From NCBI GenBank assembly GCA_022749755.1, contig CM040451.1:186001-250000 (forward strand): a stretch of DNA of 64,000 nt, in the 5' to 3' direction. Numbering within the stretch: the first letter of the stretch is position 1; each line of letters begins with the position of its first letter. Source of the stretch: Azadirachta indica (taxonomy: Eukaryota > Streptophyta > Magnoliopsida > Sapindales > Meliaceae). The notes beneath the pieces were generated by a model. The model was not told the origin of the DNA, ran no database searches, and saw only the letters and a list, made by a program, of their open reading frames with translations. Positions 44,303 through 56,874 of this stretch are shown here, piece after piece. The position numbers were made by a program, and so were the translations under genes.

Positions 44303-45305
44303 ATGGTTGTAAATCCAAGAGAAAATGCAAATGCAATCATTTTGAGAAGTGGTAAAGAGGTTGAGATTCCAATAAAGGCATCCCATCCCCTACATCATCG
44401 AAGCAAGAAAAGGAGAAGAACGTTATTGCAGATAAAAACATACCCAATGACAATGATGAACCTAAGTGTAAGTTTCCACCTCCTTCTGATCATAAACTAG
44501 TACCTCATTTTCCTCAGGCTTTAGCAGAATTTAGAAAAGATGAGCAAAATAAAGATTTATATGAGACTTTTCGTAGATGTGAGGTAAATATTCCACTTTT
44601 AGATGCTATTAAACAAGTGCCTCGTTATGCTAAATTCTTGAAAGAACTATGTACAATTAAGAGGAAACAGAAACTTAAAGGATGTGAGAAGGTCAGAGTA
44701 GGAGAGAATGTTTCTGCAGCTATTCAAGAAAACTCCCTGCGAAGTGTGAAGATCCATGTATGTTTACTATTCCTTGTACGTTAAGTAACACTAGATTTGA
44801 GAAGTCCATGTTAGATTTAGGAGCTTCTATCAATGTTATGCTATATTCTATATATGTTTCTTTGAAACTTGGACCTTTGAATAAAACTAGTGTTGTGATT
44901 CAATTGGTTGATCGATCTAATGCCTATCCTAAAGGTGTAGTTGAGGATGTTCTTGTGCAAGTTAATGATTTGATTTTTCCTGTTGATTTCTATATGCTTG
45001 ATATGGAGAATGATGATCAAACCACTCCTATTTTGTTAGGAAGACCAATCTTAAAGATATCCAAGACTAAGATAGATGTTCATAGTGGCACACTCACCAT
45101 GGAATTTGATGGTAAAATTGTTAAGTTTAATATTTATGATGCCATGAAATATCCTAGTGATGATAATCCTGTCTATTCTATTGATGTTATTGATTTTTTA
45201 GCACAAGAAGTCTTTGAACTTAAAGGAAAAGACAGATTAGAAGTTGCCATTAGTGAGAGTCTTGAGAAAGAGAATAAGGAGTTGGCCTTAAGTACTAATT
45301 TGTGA
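44303..45305 (+). pseudogene. Gag-pol linker and protease of element A
   Basis: The linker carries the ILRSGKEVEIP motif (44303-44400) and a PRYAKFLKEL motif, with frame changes. A 181-residue frame (44760-45305) holds the aspartic protease with DLGASINVM as active-site region and ILLGRPIL flap/helix motif. A stop precedes the RT frame. Confidence 0.8.
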
Positions 45306-45427
45306 GAAACTATCGCAGCGTTGAATGATTTTTGAAGTTGCAACAGTCAGGTAACGGTCTTAATATTACGTTACCAATTCCTAACAAGAGACCTTTACCC
45401 TCTGTTTTGTAGCCCCCTATTTTAGAT

Positions 45428-46963
45428 TTGAAGCCTTTCTCTTGTCACTTCAAGTACGTGTTCCTTAGAGACGGAGGAACGTTACCTGTGATCATCTCTA
45501 GTAAACTTAGTGCACTGCAAGAAGAAAAGCTTGTGCAGGTTCTTAAGGAGCATAAGACGGCTATTGGTTGGACAATTACAAATATTAAAGGAATTAGCCC
45601 GTCTACATGCATGCATCGTATCTTACTTGAAGAGGAAGCAAAACCTTCCCCTCAACCACAAAGAAGATTGAACCCACCCATGATGGACGTAGTGAAGAAA
45701 GAGGTCATCAAACTTCTTGAAGTTAGAGTGATTTATCCTATTTCGGATAACAATTGGGTTAGCCTAATTCAAGTGGTCCCAAAAAAGACTGGAATAACTG
45801 TTGTGAAAAATCAAAATGATAAATTAGTTCCTACTCGTGTTCAGAATGGGTGGCAGGTTTGTATAGATTATAGAAAATTAAATGCTGTAACCTGCAAGGA
45901 CCACTTCTCTTTACCTTTTATTGATCAAATGCTTGAAAAGTTGGCTGGTCATTCTTATTATTATTTCCTTGATGGTTATTCAGGTTATTTTCAGATTGCA
46001 ACTGCTCCAGAGGATCAAGAAAAGACGACTTTTACATACCTATTCGGGACTTTTGCACATCGTTGTATGCACTTTGGCCTTTGCAATGCCCCAGTGACTT
46101 TCCAAAGATGTATGGTTAGCATATTTTCAGATTATATTGAGCATATTATAGAAGTGTTCATGGATGATTTCACAGTTTATGGAGACTCCTTCAATAATTG
46201 TTTGCATAACTTTTCGCTTATTCTTCAAAGATGCATAGAAACTAACGTTGTGTTAAGTTCTGAAAAATGTCATTTTATAGTTAAACAAGGTATAGTTCTA
46301 GGCCATGTTGTTTCATCTAAGGGAATTGAGGTAGATAAAGCTAAAGTTGATATTATTCAATCTTTACCTTACCCCACTAGTGTGCGGGAAGTTCATTCTT
46401 TTCTTGGACATTCAAGTTTTTACCAAAAGCTTATCAAGGACTTCTCCAAAATAGCACTACCCTTATGCAAGTTGATACAAAAGGATGTGGCTTTAGAATT
46501 CAATGAGGCATGTAAAAAGGCATTTGATAAGCTTAAGGAACTGTTAACTTCTACCCCAGTTATCCAACCCCCTGATTGGAATGTTTCTTTCGAGATAATG
46601 TGCGATGCAAGTGATTATGCAATAGGCGCTGTTTTGGGTCAACGAATTGGAAAAGCATATCATGCCATTTATTTTGCTTCAAGGACTTTGAATGATGCCC
46701 AGGAAAATAATTCTACTACTGAGAAAGAACTTTTAGCTGTTGTTTTTGCTTTAGAAAAGTTTCGATCTTACTTGCTTGGTACTAAAGTCATTGTTTACTC
46801 TGATCATGCAGCTCTTTGTTATTTGATAACAAAGAAAGAGACAAAACCAAGATTAATAAGATGGATACTTCTCTTGAGTGAATTTGACTTAGAGATCAAA
46901 CACAAAAGATGGATATACTTTCTTTGCAGATCATTTGAGTCGTTTAGTTCATGTGGAGGATGA
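45428..46963 (+). CDS. Reverse transcriptase/RNase H of element A
   Basis: Longest intact retroelement frame on the plus strand, 511 residues. The RT has a [11 protein letters not shown] block, DGYSGYFQI, and FMDD catalytic motif (Athila/Tat elements use FMDDF). The RNase H has [25 protein letters not shown] and DHAAL. The frame ends with a shift just before the FADHLSRL motif that normally leads into integrase. Replicates element RNA inside cytoplasmic particles by family function; probably inactive here because its neighbours are broken. Confidence 0.85.
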   Translation: MKPFSCHFKYVFLRDGGTLPVIISSKLSALQEEKLVQVLKEHKTAIGWTITNIKGISPSTCMHRILLEEEAKPSPQPQRRLNPPMMDVVKKEVIKLLEVRVIYPISDNNWVSLIQVVPKKTGITVVKNQNDKLVPTRVQNGWQVCIDYRKLNAVTCKDHFSLPFIDQMLEKLAGHSYYYFLDGYSGYFQIATAPEDQEKTTFTYLFGTFAHRCMHFGLCNAPVTFQRCMVSIFSDYIEHIIEVFMDDFTVYGDSFNNCLHNFSLILQRCIETNVVLSSEKCHFIVKQGIVLGHVVSSKGIEVDKAKVDIIQSLPYPTSVREVHSFLGHSSFYQKLIKDFSKIALPLCKLIQKDVALEFNEACKKAFDKLKELLTSTPVIQPPDWNVSFEIMCDASDYAIGAVLGQRIGKAYHAIYFASRTLNDAQENNSTTEKELLAVVFALEKFRSYLLGTKVIVYSDHAALCYLITKKETKPRLIRWILLLSEFDLEIKHKRWIYFLCRSFESFSSCGG

Positions 46964-47572
46964 ATTTCCTCTGCAGGAAACATTCCCTAATGAGCAATTG
47001 TTCTTCGCAAGCGTGACATTACCTTGGTATGCAACTATTGTAAATTATTTGATTACTAATATGTTACCTCCTGATTTGTCCAAGGCTTAAAGAGATAAGA
47101 TCAAGAGTGATGCCAAATACTATGTGTGGGATGACCCATACTTATGGAAGCATTATGCAGATCAAGTGATAAGAAGGTGCGTTCCTGAAAATGAAATTAT
47201 TGCTATTCTTACCTTTGCCATTCTTATGCTTGTGAAGATCACTTTGGAGCTAAGAGAACAACAAGAAAAATACTAGAATGTGTTTTTTAGTGGCCATCTT
47301 TATTTCGAGATTCATACTCTTTTTGTGAGTCATGCGATCACTGCCAAAAGACGGGTAATATATCTCAAAAGAATGAGATGCCACAAACCCATATACTATT
47401 TTGCGAAATATTTGATGTTTGGGGCATTGATTTCATGGGACTGTTCCCTATATCTTTTAGCTATGTTTATATTTTGCTTGTTGTTGATTATGTCTCAAAA
47501 TGGGTAAAAGCTAAAGCTACCAGGACAATTGCTTTGATGTTGCAAATTATCCATGTTCATAATCCCTCCTAA
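46964..47572 (+). pseudogene. Integrase fragment of element A
   Basis: The reading frame shifts and stops several times. Recognisable parts are the zinc-binding HHCC region (YWPSLF, ESCDHCQK-like codons about 47290-47350) and the core start with GIDFMGLFP and VVDYVSKWVKA (47425-47515). The remainder of the catalytic core is missing. Confidence 0.8.
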
Positions 47573-48235
47573 AATTCTAAGAAAGGGGTCTGTTTATCCA
47601 TGTATATACCAAGGTGGAAGCTAGCTTTGCAAAGCATTGTTTTCTGCAGAGACGAAAAGTGTTCCTTTGATTGGTCTCCTTTTCAATGCAAGATTTTCTC
47701 GTGGTTTAAATGCTTTGCAGCCAAATTGAAGAAGTTGCTGAATGGAGTGATTGGTTTTACATGTCTTGTGCATTTGAGCTTGAGTTGATTCATTTTGACT
47801 CCACTAGTTTTAAACACAGCTTTTGAGCCATTTTCCCAAATATTTCCCACCTTGATCCTAAACCCCGTTACAACCCTTGAAAAGTCCTCATGATTCATGT
47901 TATGTTTGTGTGACCCCGGTGTGAAGAATGAGAAGAGATGCAAGCTTATAGTAGATCATTTTCAATGGAATGAATTTGAGTGCAAAACTTACCTTACAAA
48001 CACATGAGAGTTGAGTGTTTATTTCTATGAGGGTCTACTAATTTAGTTTATTCCATCTTCTAGTGAAAATGCTTGCTAATTAATTGTAAGTTGTTTAAGA
48101 ATGTTTCTTCTTGGTGTGCTATGAGTTTTGAAGACCTTGGTTGTTCTTTGTTGATGGTGTTGTAACCTCACTATCTTTGGGAAAGTGAATTTGAGTTTTG
48201 CCCGAGGACGAGCGAGAGCTAAGTGTGGTGGAATT
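47573..48235 (+). other. 3' non-coding spacer of element A
   Basis: No protein domain recognised. It ends in the purine-rich tract aagtgtggtggaatt, directly before the 3' LTR. Confidence 0.65.
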
Positions 48236-49663
48236 TGATAAGAATGCAGAATGCCATATTTTTCTCCCTTAATTTTCTAGTTCTTTATGTTTATTTAGTT
48301 CTTAAATGTACTCATTATTCTCATATTTTGATTCAGGATGCAAATGAAGACATTAAGTGCAAAACGAAGCTAATTGCAGGATTTTGGACAGTTTTGACAT
48401 GGCTTCGTAATCTGGGCATAACTTTTTCATCCAAGCTCGAATTAAAATGATTTAAGATGCTGTAGAGTGTCAAGAAAAGGGTCTACAACTTTTATGTTTT
48501 GAGTTTTGAGAGATTCCGATTGCATCAAGGACGAATTTGGGCTTGAATTTGCCCCACCTGTGTGGTTGACGATCTGGAATGTTCCTTGGCCCACAATTTT
48601 AATACATGGATTTAATGCCGTTTATTTTTGGAAGTTTTCATATCTTTTGCATGGAAATTACAGCTGAAATCACCGCCCTCCTATTTACATTAAGATTTTA
48701 TTTTGTTTTTAATATTTTTCCTTAATTAGTCAAATTTTAATATTTTTATTTTAAGAGATTTGGTAGAATTCTAGGAAGTGAATTTTGTGTTTAAAAAGGA
48801 GGAGAAATCATGAGACAGGGGACCCCTCTCTCTTCCTCTCTTCTCTTCTCTACTTTTTCTTTCAAATTGTCATCATGGTCCTGCGTAATTAAACTTTTAT
48901 AATTAGTCAAAGGAAACGGAAGCCTCGGAATTAATAAAACTGTGAGATTTAATTTGATTCTTATTGTTTAATTTATGCTTGAATAATGAATGTTCTTCTG
49001 AGCCTATTTTCATAATTGTTTCGTTTAATTACTATGAGGCCTACTAGTTTATTATTTGTTGCAATCTACTGTCAAGCCAAATATCAAATCCGTAATTGTT
49101 TGATTCCTCTGATTGGTGAAGCAAGTAGGATTTAATGATTTACTGCGTCAGAAATTATTAAATCTTAGAAGAATGTTCGACTAAACCGCTTGCGCTTGCG
49201 TTGTTTAGATTAATTGGTCTTTCTAATTCTTAAAGCTGCTACTAAATTAAACCTTTAGAACTTTTCTTGGGTTATTTAGTAATTAGGGTTGATCAGATCG
49301 CTTATTTTCTAATTAACTACAACTAAGAAGAGATAGGAAAAATATCTCCAACAGTGAAATTCAAAGTGTAAATTGATATATTCCAATATCGATGATCAGT
49401 TGTAAAATTCCGATGGTAGATGTTGACTTAGACCATGTTTGATTCTTTTGATTGATTTTGATATTCAAATTTGAGTTGTTTCTTAATTGTTTTCTTAAAA
49501 CTGTTTTCCTTATATTTAAACCCCGGCGCCCCCCCCCCCAAATGCTTGTTCACATAGCCATAAAATTAGGTTAAATACTCTCCATGGGAACGATCCTTAC
49601 TCGCACCACTACATGTATCTTGTTTAAGAGTTTAGATTTTACTTTTAATTGCCCGCGACAGCA
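48236..49663 (+). repeat. 3' LTR of element A
   Basis: 1428 bp, TGATAAGAATGC...CGACAGCA. Contains a CT-rich stretch (48825-48860) and a C-run near 49522-49541. Confidence 0.85.
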
Positions 49664-51320
49664 AACCAATATCAACCTTAAAAGGATCTCAAAAATCTCA
49701 AAAAATTGTTTATCATGCTTATTTTCTTTTAAATGGTGCGGATAAAAAATTGGAGGCCTATAAGGCTCGATCGCCTTATGGAGCGATAGAGTAGAAGCTA
49801 AATCATTCTCTTCGCTCTTTTCGGAATGCTTAGAAGGTTACGGATCTTTAGCTTGTTCTTCTTTGGAAACTTCTTTCTCCCCATTTTCTGCATCAAGTGG
49901 TAAATCATTAGAATTTTCATTATCAAAATGTTTGTTAATAATTTTACCACTTCGCAAGACTGCAACAACTTTTGTTTACTTGGGTTGGCTAGGTAGCTTT
50001 TCTTTTTGATGTCCTTGCATGTGTTCTGCAAGTTGCCCAACTTGCATTTCTACCCTCTTCATAGATGCTTCTAAGGAATCCAACCTTTGACTATGTCTCT
50101 CATGGTTTTTTTTATTGACTTGAATAAAGGTGTTCAAGCTCTCCTCCAATGTTGGTCTTCTAGGTTGTTCAGGAGGTATTGCTTGGATTTGATGTTGAAT
50201 TGGCCTTGAGTTTTGAGCGTATGTTGGATTGTTATTAGTCTTCCAAGAGAAATTTGGATGATTTCTTCAACCTGAGTTATACATGTTTGCAAAAGAATCA
50301 TGTCTTGGCCTAAGTTGGTAAGACTACATCAAATTAGCTTGTTCTTGTTCACCACCTATGTAAGAATCACAAGACAAAGAACAAGTGTTAGCCTTATGCC
50401 CATAAATACCACAAATTCCACATACCTTATGAGTTGGCTGATTATTGGTTGTAAGGAGTTTGACTTGCTTAGTCAATTCAGTAAGTTGCATTGTCATTTT
50501 ATTGTTGGAGCTTAAATCATACACCCCAACTCTCCTTCCTCTTGCACTCTTTTGTTGCGAATTAGCACCCAACATTTCATATAGCTCATATGCCTCTTCT
50601 GCGGTCTTTTCTTCCATGGCTCCACCGGCGGCATTATCAACCGTGTATTGACATTGTTGCGTCAATCCATCATAAAAAAATTGGTTTTGTAGCTGCAGCA
50701 AAAAATGATGGTGAGGACATTGGATAAGAAGCATCTTGAATCTATCCCATGCTTCATGGAAAGGCTCTCCCTCCATTTGAGAAAAAGTAGCAATTTTAGT
50801 CCTTAACTAGGTGGTCTTTTAGTAAGAATAGAATTTGCCATAAATTTGTTGTAAACCGCTTCCCATGTAGTTACAGATGGTCTTTTAGCTCTATCTTTCA
50901 ACATATAGAGAAAACACCTCATTCTAAGTTGATCCTCGATTAATCCTTGCAAAGAAAAAGTTTGCACTGTCACATAAAGTCCCCAATGAAAATCAAAAGG
51001 TTTTCGTTAAGAATTCCACAAAAAGAGGGCAACATAGAATAATATATGTTTTTTATCTTATAATTTCATGCAACATCCTCCAATTGTCTGCAAGATGTAG
51101 AAGTACTAACGATTGGCCTTGCATACTCCTTCATCACCCTTTGTCTTTTGGCTACTTTCGTTGTTTGGGGCTCCATGCTTACTATTTCCTCAACAATTTC
51201 TTCTTCGTGTTCAGTACATAATTGATATTCTTCAACTAGTTGTCTCAAGTTCTCCCTTATTTTTAGAATCTTATCCCTTTTCTCCCCAAAATCTCCACTT
51301 AGAGAATTGTCACCGTGCAT
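49664..51320 (-). pseudogene. Gag of element B, broken
   Basis: Minus strand. The N-terminal frame (51320-51066) starts MHGDNSLSGDFGEKRD; the middle frame (50776-50324) has GEPFHEAWDRFKMLL, DNAAGGAMEEKT and a zinc knuckle CGICGIYGHKANTC that fits CX2CX4HX4C; a third part is at 50040-49798. The frames do not join. Element A starts just after the gag/pol linker. Confidence 0.8.
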
Positions 51321-51470
51321 GTACCTAATGAAAGAAAAAAAAATTTAAGTTACAAAGAAACAAAATAAAATAGCAATAAATGAAACACTCACAACAAATG
51401 AAACACTCAAAACAAACCAAAAAAAAAAATAGCACCAAAGAAAACAAATATAGAATTTAAACACAAATTC

Positions 51471-51486
51471 TCCGGCAACGGCGCCA
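51471..51486 (-). other. Primer binding site of element B
   Basis: Minus strand TGGCGCCGTTGCCGGA, six bases from the LTR end at 51493. This fixes the orientation of LTR copy c as a 5' LTR. Confidence 0.85.
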
Positions 51487-51752
51487 AAAACTTGATGTAC
51501 AAATTTTAAATGCTCGAAAGTGCACGAATCATTAATAGTTAACGATAAGTTCACACGAGGTCGATCTCTCATGAAATTTTAATGGTTTAAATCCTTATTG
51601 TTTCCTATTAATTATTAATTTAAGCAAACATAAAATCATAAATACTCTAATGCAATCAAATGACAATTTCAAATTATTTCAATTGAAGTGATTAAATAGA
51701 TAAATTATAAGAACTTAAAATTTATAAAATTCTGTTGAATTCAATAAAATTA

Positions 51753-52523
51753 TGATACTTGATAATGAGGGTTTGTGTGGGGATTTAGGTTTTTTACTAA
51801 ATATGGATTGAAACAAGTTCTCTTCCTAAGGTTTACAACAAATGGAATACAGAAACGCCACCCTAATTTACTGCCAAAGGTTGTAGAACTCAAAATAATA
51901 CTCACCACTCTATGAAAATTTTTCAAGAGATACAGAGTATAAAACACAAAAATTTTAATTAAACTCAACTCAAAACAACTTGATTCCAATACTACAAGCT
52001 TAAAACCTTTATATAGACTCTTACAAGAAAGGAAATGTCAAAGATTAGGCCAACAACCCTCAGAAATTTCAATGATTAGGCCAACAACCATTACCTAACT
52101 TTGACAAATGAATACAAACATTTAAAATTCTTTGAAAATAACCAAAACAGTTAAGACTTTGAATTACAACTCACCAAATCCTTTTATCATCTAGAAATTA
52201 AACAAAACAAATTGAATTTAAGCTAAAAAATCTTTGAATTCCGTGCATCTTGATTCTGCTTTGAAAATAAACATGTTGTGAAGAAGTTATCATAACTTTT
52301 TCTAGAGAACTCCAAATGCTAAACCGTAAAATTTTATAGAAAGCTTACTTCTTCAACTTGCTAGTGGCACTAACTTCATGCTGAAATATTACTTCAGTAA
52401 ATACAGTTTTAATTCCGAAATTACCTCTCTAACAGTGTCTTCATAATTTAGTAAATTAGAGTAATCTTCTTGAACATATTGTCACTTAAGTTCTGCTCTT
52501 GATAATCGGACACTCCTGTGTCA
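51753..52523 (-). repeat. 3' LTR of element E
   Basis: 771 bp. Against the 5' LTR I count about 26 mismatches and no net length change by eye (about 97% identity), so this insertion is fairly young. Confidence 0.93.
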
Positions 52524-52540
52524 ATCTCCCCCGGTTGAAG
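52524..52540 (-). other. Polypurine tract of element E
   Basis: Minus strand CCGGGGGAGAT directly before the 3' LTR; priming site for plus-strand DNA synthesis. Confidence 0.75.
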
Positions 52541-52574
52541 AAGACTCATTCTTGAGTCTATATTGTTGTTATCC

Positions 52575-53572
52575 TCATAGTATGGAGATAAATCCGAAAA
52601 GTTGAATGTAGATGAAACCCAATAACTTTTTGGTGACTCGATCAGCATTTTCTCCAATTTTTTGCAATATCTTAAATGGTCCATCAGCTTTAGGTTTGAG
52701 TTTAACATATTTTTCAGGTGAAAAACGTGCTTTTCGAAGATGTATCCAAACCAAATCTCTTTCCTTGAACTCGACATGCTTGCGATGTTTGTTTGCAGAA
52801 AGTCGATACATCTTATTTTGTTTCAAAATTCTGTCACGAACTTGCTCATAAAGCTTTTTGATACTCGTAACTCTTTCTTCAGCATCTCCACTAAAATGTT
52901 GATGAATTGGAAGTGGAGTTAAATCCATTGGGCTGATAGGATTTTTACCATAAACTACCTCAAAAGAACTTTGACCAGTAGATTGGTTAGTTGATCGATC
53001 ATAGGCAAATTCAATTTGAGCCAAAATAACATCCCATTGTCTGATATTCTTACCAACATAACTTCATAAGAGATTTCCTAAACTCCGATTTGTCACTTTT
53101 ATTTGACCATCAGTTCGAGGATAATGAGAAGAGCTAAAATTAAGACTAGTGCCAAGTTTTCTCCATAGCGTTCGCCAAAAGTGACTCAAAAACCATGCAG
53201 CTTTGCTACCTCTTTAAAATACAAATCAGCCACATTAGAGGCATCCGCTGTTTTGTTGCATGAAATAAAATGAGCCATTTTAGAAAACCTATCCACCACC
53301 ACCATCATGACAGAATCTTTATTTCTTTGAGTTCTTGGTAACCCAACAATAAAATCTGGACAAAAATCTTCCCATGGAGTGTTAGGTACTGGTAATGGAG
53401 TATACAAACCCGTATTTTGTTCAGGACTTTTTGCAACACGGCAGATCTTACACCTTTCCACATGCTTCACTACATCGCATCCCATCTTTGGCCCAAAAAA
53501 CTTATCTTTCAAGAGAGCAAGTGTTTTATCTCTACCAAAGTGACCTCCAACACAACTGTCATAAGTTTCCAT
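52575..53572 (-). pseudogene. Integrase of element E, broken
   Basis: The first frame (53572-53186) holds the HHCC zinc region (GGHFGRDKT, CKICRVAK) and the core start (WEDFCPDFIVGLP, VVVDRFSKMAHF). After a break (53185-53025) the second frame (53024-52575) continues with the family motifs AYDRSTNQSTGQSSFEVVYG and DLVWIHLRKARF. A short out-of-phase end, FSDLSPYYED, lies near 52600. Confidence 0.85.
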
Positions 53573-53884
53573 GATAATAGACTCTCTTAAAGAACACTGA
53601 GGAATGCATAAACAATTACCTTTAATGAGATAGCCCTCTTACCGCAAGAATTGCTTGTAAGGATAACTTTTACATTCTGCCCATATCTTGCCGAAGTCTG
53701 GATCACTTGCATATAATTCCTTCACGACTTCAAAGCCTATGACTTTCACTTGCATTGAGGATAGCAAGGAAAGTTTTTGGCTAAATGCATCAGCTACAAC
53801 ATTTTGAACTCCAGATTTGTGCTTGATGGTGAAGTTGAAAGCTTGAAGAAATTCAACCCATCCAGCATGTCTTCGATTTAGCTT

Positions 53885-55465
53885 TTATTGGCTATTGATG
53901 AATTTTAATGCCTCATGATTTGAATAGAGAACAAATAGTTTTGAAAGAAGATATTGACTCCAATGAGCCAAAGAGCGACAGATTGCATACAATTCCTTAT
54001 CGTAAGTAAAATATTTCTTGCGAGATTCATTTAGTTTCTCACTGAAGAAAGCAATTGGTTTGTTTCGTTGGCTCAAAACACCACCAAGTCCAATATTTGA
54101 TGCATTACATTCAACTTCGAACACTTGGTTAAAATTTGGAAGTGAAAGAATGGGTGCTTGAGTTACCTTAGTTTTGATAGTGTCAAAGCTCCTTTGTGCT
54201 TCTTCTGTCCACTTGAAAGCTTCTCTCTTAATATACTCAGTAACTGGAGCAACAATTGTGCTAAATCTTTTAATAAAACTCCGATAAAATGATACAAGGC
54301 CATGAAAACTTCGAATATCATGCAAAGACTTAGACGTTGGCCAATTGAGGATTGCTTCTAACTTGCTGAAATTCATCTTGATGCCTTCTTTAGATACAAC
54401 ATAGCCTAAAAAGACTATGCTGTTAGTAAAGAATTCACACTTCTTTAAATCAGCATATAGCTTTTGTTGTCGCAGTGTGTCGAACACTTGACAGAGATGG
54501 TTGACATGTTGTTCTTCATCCTTGCTGCATACAAGAATATCATCAAAGTACACAACAACAAATTTTCTGATGAAAGGCTTGAAAACATGATTCATCAATT
54601 GCATAAAAGTACTTGGAGCATTAAAGAAACCAAAGGGCATCACCATCCATTCGTAAAGCCCATTTCGAGTTTTAAAAGCAGTTTTCCATTCATCTCCAAG
54701 CCGCATTCTGATTTGATGATAGCCACTCCAAATATCAATCTTTGAAAAGATTTTAGCCCCATGAAGTTGGTTGAAAAGATCATCTAGGCGTGGAATTGGA
54801 AAGCGATAATCAACTGTTATCTTATTTACCACTCTACTATCAACATACATATGCCACAATCCATCTTTTTTTGATACTAAAAGTGCAGGAACAGCACAAG
54901 AACTCTTACTTTCTCGAACCAATCCCTTTGCAATCAGCTCATCAACTTGTGTTTGTAACTCTTCATGTTCTTTTGGACTCATTCGATAAGCCGCCTTGTT
55001 TGGTAGAACAGCTCCTAGTACAAGATCAATGCAATGTTGAATGTCTCTCATCGGAGGAAGTCCGGGTGGGATCTCCTCTGGAACAACATCATGAAACTCT
55101 TCAAGAAGTTGCTTCATGATTTGCGGTGGTTCATTACCATCCTCATTTTCCTCAAAGACAACTAGAACATAAACATCATTCCCTAAATTCAACTCCTTTC
55201 GACATTCCGATATGACAAGCAAATTGTTTCCCTCCCCTTTTACAGGTTTAGGAATATTTTCCATCTTCGACGGACCCAAAACTATCTTTGTTTCCATCTT
55301 TAACAAAAGTATAAGTGTTTTTATACCCATCATGCATAACCTTGTTATCATATTGCCAAAGTCTTCCCAAAAGTAAATGACAAGCATCCATGGGCACAAC
55401 ATCACACCAAACTTCATCCATATATTTTCCATATATTTTTTCCAATTGAAAAAGAAACAAGACAA
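53885..55465 (-). CDS. Protease end, reverse transcriptase and RNase H of element E
   Basis: 526-residue minus-strand frame. The RT has FPIPRLDDL, DIWSGYHQIR and YFDDIL (catalytic YxDD intact). The RNase H begins VECNASNIGLGGVLSQ, where the usual Asp of the CDAS motif is Asn, so RNase H activity is probably lost. A stop follows before the integrase. The protease lies in broken frames at 55250-55683 upstream. Confidence 0.88.
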   Translation of the reverse strand: MSCFFFNWKKYMENIWMKFGVMLCPWMLVIYFWEDFGNMITRLCMMGIKTLILLLKMETKIVLGPSKMENIPKPVKGEGNNLLVISECRKELNLGNDVYVLVVFEENEDGNEPPQIMKQLLEEFHDVVPEEIPPGLPPMRDIQHCIDLVLGAVLPNKAAYRMSPKEHEELQTQVDELIAKGLVRESKSSCAVPALLVSKKDGLWHMYVDSRVVNKITVDYRFPIPRLDDLFNQLHGAKIFSKIDIWSGYHQIRMRLGDEWKTAFKTRNGLYEWMVMPFGFFNAPSTFMQLMNHVFKPFIRKFVVVYFDDILVCSKDEEQHVNHLCQVFDTLRQQKLYADLKKCEFFTNSIVFLGYVVSKEGIKMNFSKLEAILNWPTSKSLHDIRSFHGLVSFYRSFIKRFSTIVAPVTEYIKREAFKWTEEAQRSFDTIKTKVTQAPILSLPNFNQVFEVECNASNIGLGGVLSQRNKPIAFFSEKLNESRKKYFTYDKELYAICRSLAHWSQYLLSKLFVLYSNHEALKFINSQ

Positions 55466-55654
55466 CGTTTGTTTACCTTAATCTCACTGCCCTTTCGAAG
55501 CCAAGAAAGTTTGTATGGTTGAGGATGTTGCTCAGTTTTGAGGCATAACTTCTCCAACCATTTCAGTAGACACCACATTCTCAAAGCTGCCACCATCAAT
55601 GATGACGTTACAAACCTTGCCATTAGAAGTACATCTTGTATGAAAAATGTTCTT

Positions 55655-56660
55655 TCACAACCAATCTTTTTCTTCAAATGCAACGCTCAAACTTCGCCGC
55701 ATAACAAGGAATTCCCCATAATCAGCATATACAACATCATCTTCTTCTACTTCTTTTAGAACTTCAGCATCAAATTGTGGACCTCTATCAATTTCTTCAT
55801 CAGCATCTTCTTCAACAAGTGTGATAATTTTGTGATTAGGACATTCAGAAGTAATATGCCCAACACCTTGACATTTGAAGCATCGTCGAGAATTTGTGCT
55901 TGGTTGCTGCTTAGAGCTAGTTCCCACATCATTGAAGGAATCTTGGTTGCTGATTTCCTAATAGAATTATTTCTGGAAATTGAGCTGTTCCCACGATTGG
56001 AAGTGATGTCACGAGCTAAAAAACGAGTACCACTCCCTCGTGCTTCTCTTTGATGCTTCTCCACCTTTGGAGCTAATCTACACACATCATTGTAGCTCCA
56101 ATAAGATTGCAATTGGACTATATTTCCAATTTCTGATCTTAATCCTTCTAAATAACGAGCAATTGTTTGTTCGTCCGGCTCAACAATATTACACTTCAAC
56201 ATAAGGTAATCAAATTCAGCATTATATTCTTCCATAGATAGATCTTTTTGCTTGAAGTTGTGAAACTTTAAGAAAATATCTTGCCGATAATTTTTCGGTA
56301 AGTATTTTCGCTTGAGTTCCCTCTTCAACTTTTCCCAAATGACAATTTTACCTCTTCCTTCACGTACTCTTTGTCTCTTGAGATTTTCCCACCATAAAGA
56401 TGCATGCTTCTTTAGCTTGATGGCAACAAGCTTACCTTCATATACTCAGGAACATCCTTGAACTCAAAAGTTCATTCAATGGTGTAGAGCCAATCAACAA
56501 ATTCTTCCGGCTACATCCTTCCTTCAAAATCTGGAATATCAACTTTCATATTGAAATCTTTTTCAAAATGAAAGTTTCGTAATTCTCTTGGGCATGGGGG
56601 AGTGCTGCTGCCACTTGACAAACGACTTAGAACATGGTGAAAAGGATTTAAACCCTCTTC
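55655..56660 (-). pseudogene. Gag of element E, broken
   Basis: A 190-residue frame (56328-55756) carries the gag core (FHNFKQKDLSMEEYNAEFD, RYLEGLRSEI). Another frame (55927-55655) holds a zinc knuckle CFKCQGVGHITSEC that fits CX2CX4HX4C. The frames overlap out of phase. The N-terminal part beyond 56328 has further breaks. Confidence 0.82.
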
Positions 56661-56860
56661 CTCTTAACTGAGAGCTCCATGTACAAGTTCTATATACTGC
56701 TGAATTCTCTCTTGATTTTCAAATGCCACCAATCGTTATTGAAGTTGCTGGATTTACCTCCTGATTTCTGCCACTAGAGCATCACGAGGATCAGCTTGTG
56801 TGTTTGAAGGACCTTCCTTAGATTGTTTTTGGCAATGACGGGTAGCCATGGAATCTTGAG

Positions 56861-56871
56861 TTTTGATACCA
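56861..56871 (-). other. Primer binding site of element E
   Basis: Minus strand TGGTATCAAAA, three bases after the LTR; matches the 3' end of initiator-Met tRNA (TGGTATCAGAG) except for one base. Confidence 0.8.
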
Positions 56872-56874
56872 AAT

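Larger units (their letters stand above)
41889..49663 (+). mobile_element. Element A: Athila/Tat-like Ty3/gypsy retrotransposon
   Basis: Plus strand: truncated 5' LTR (41889-42732), tRNA-Asp-type PBS (42743-42760), gag, protease, RT/RNase H, integrase, non-coding spacer, purine-rich tract (48221-48235) and complete 3' LTR (48236-49663). Stops and frameshifts in gag and integrase make it non-autonomous. It sits inside element B, in the opposite orientation. Confidence 0.85.

Noticed and set aside
49520..49545. C-run as a functional G-quadruplex
   Set aside because: It is one irregular C tract in an LTR that varies between the copies; no evidence of function.
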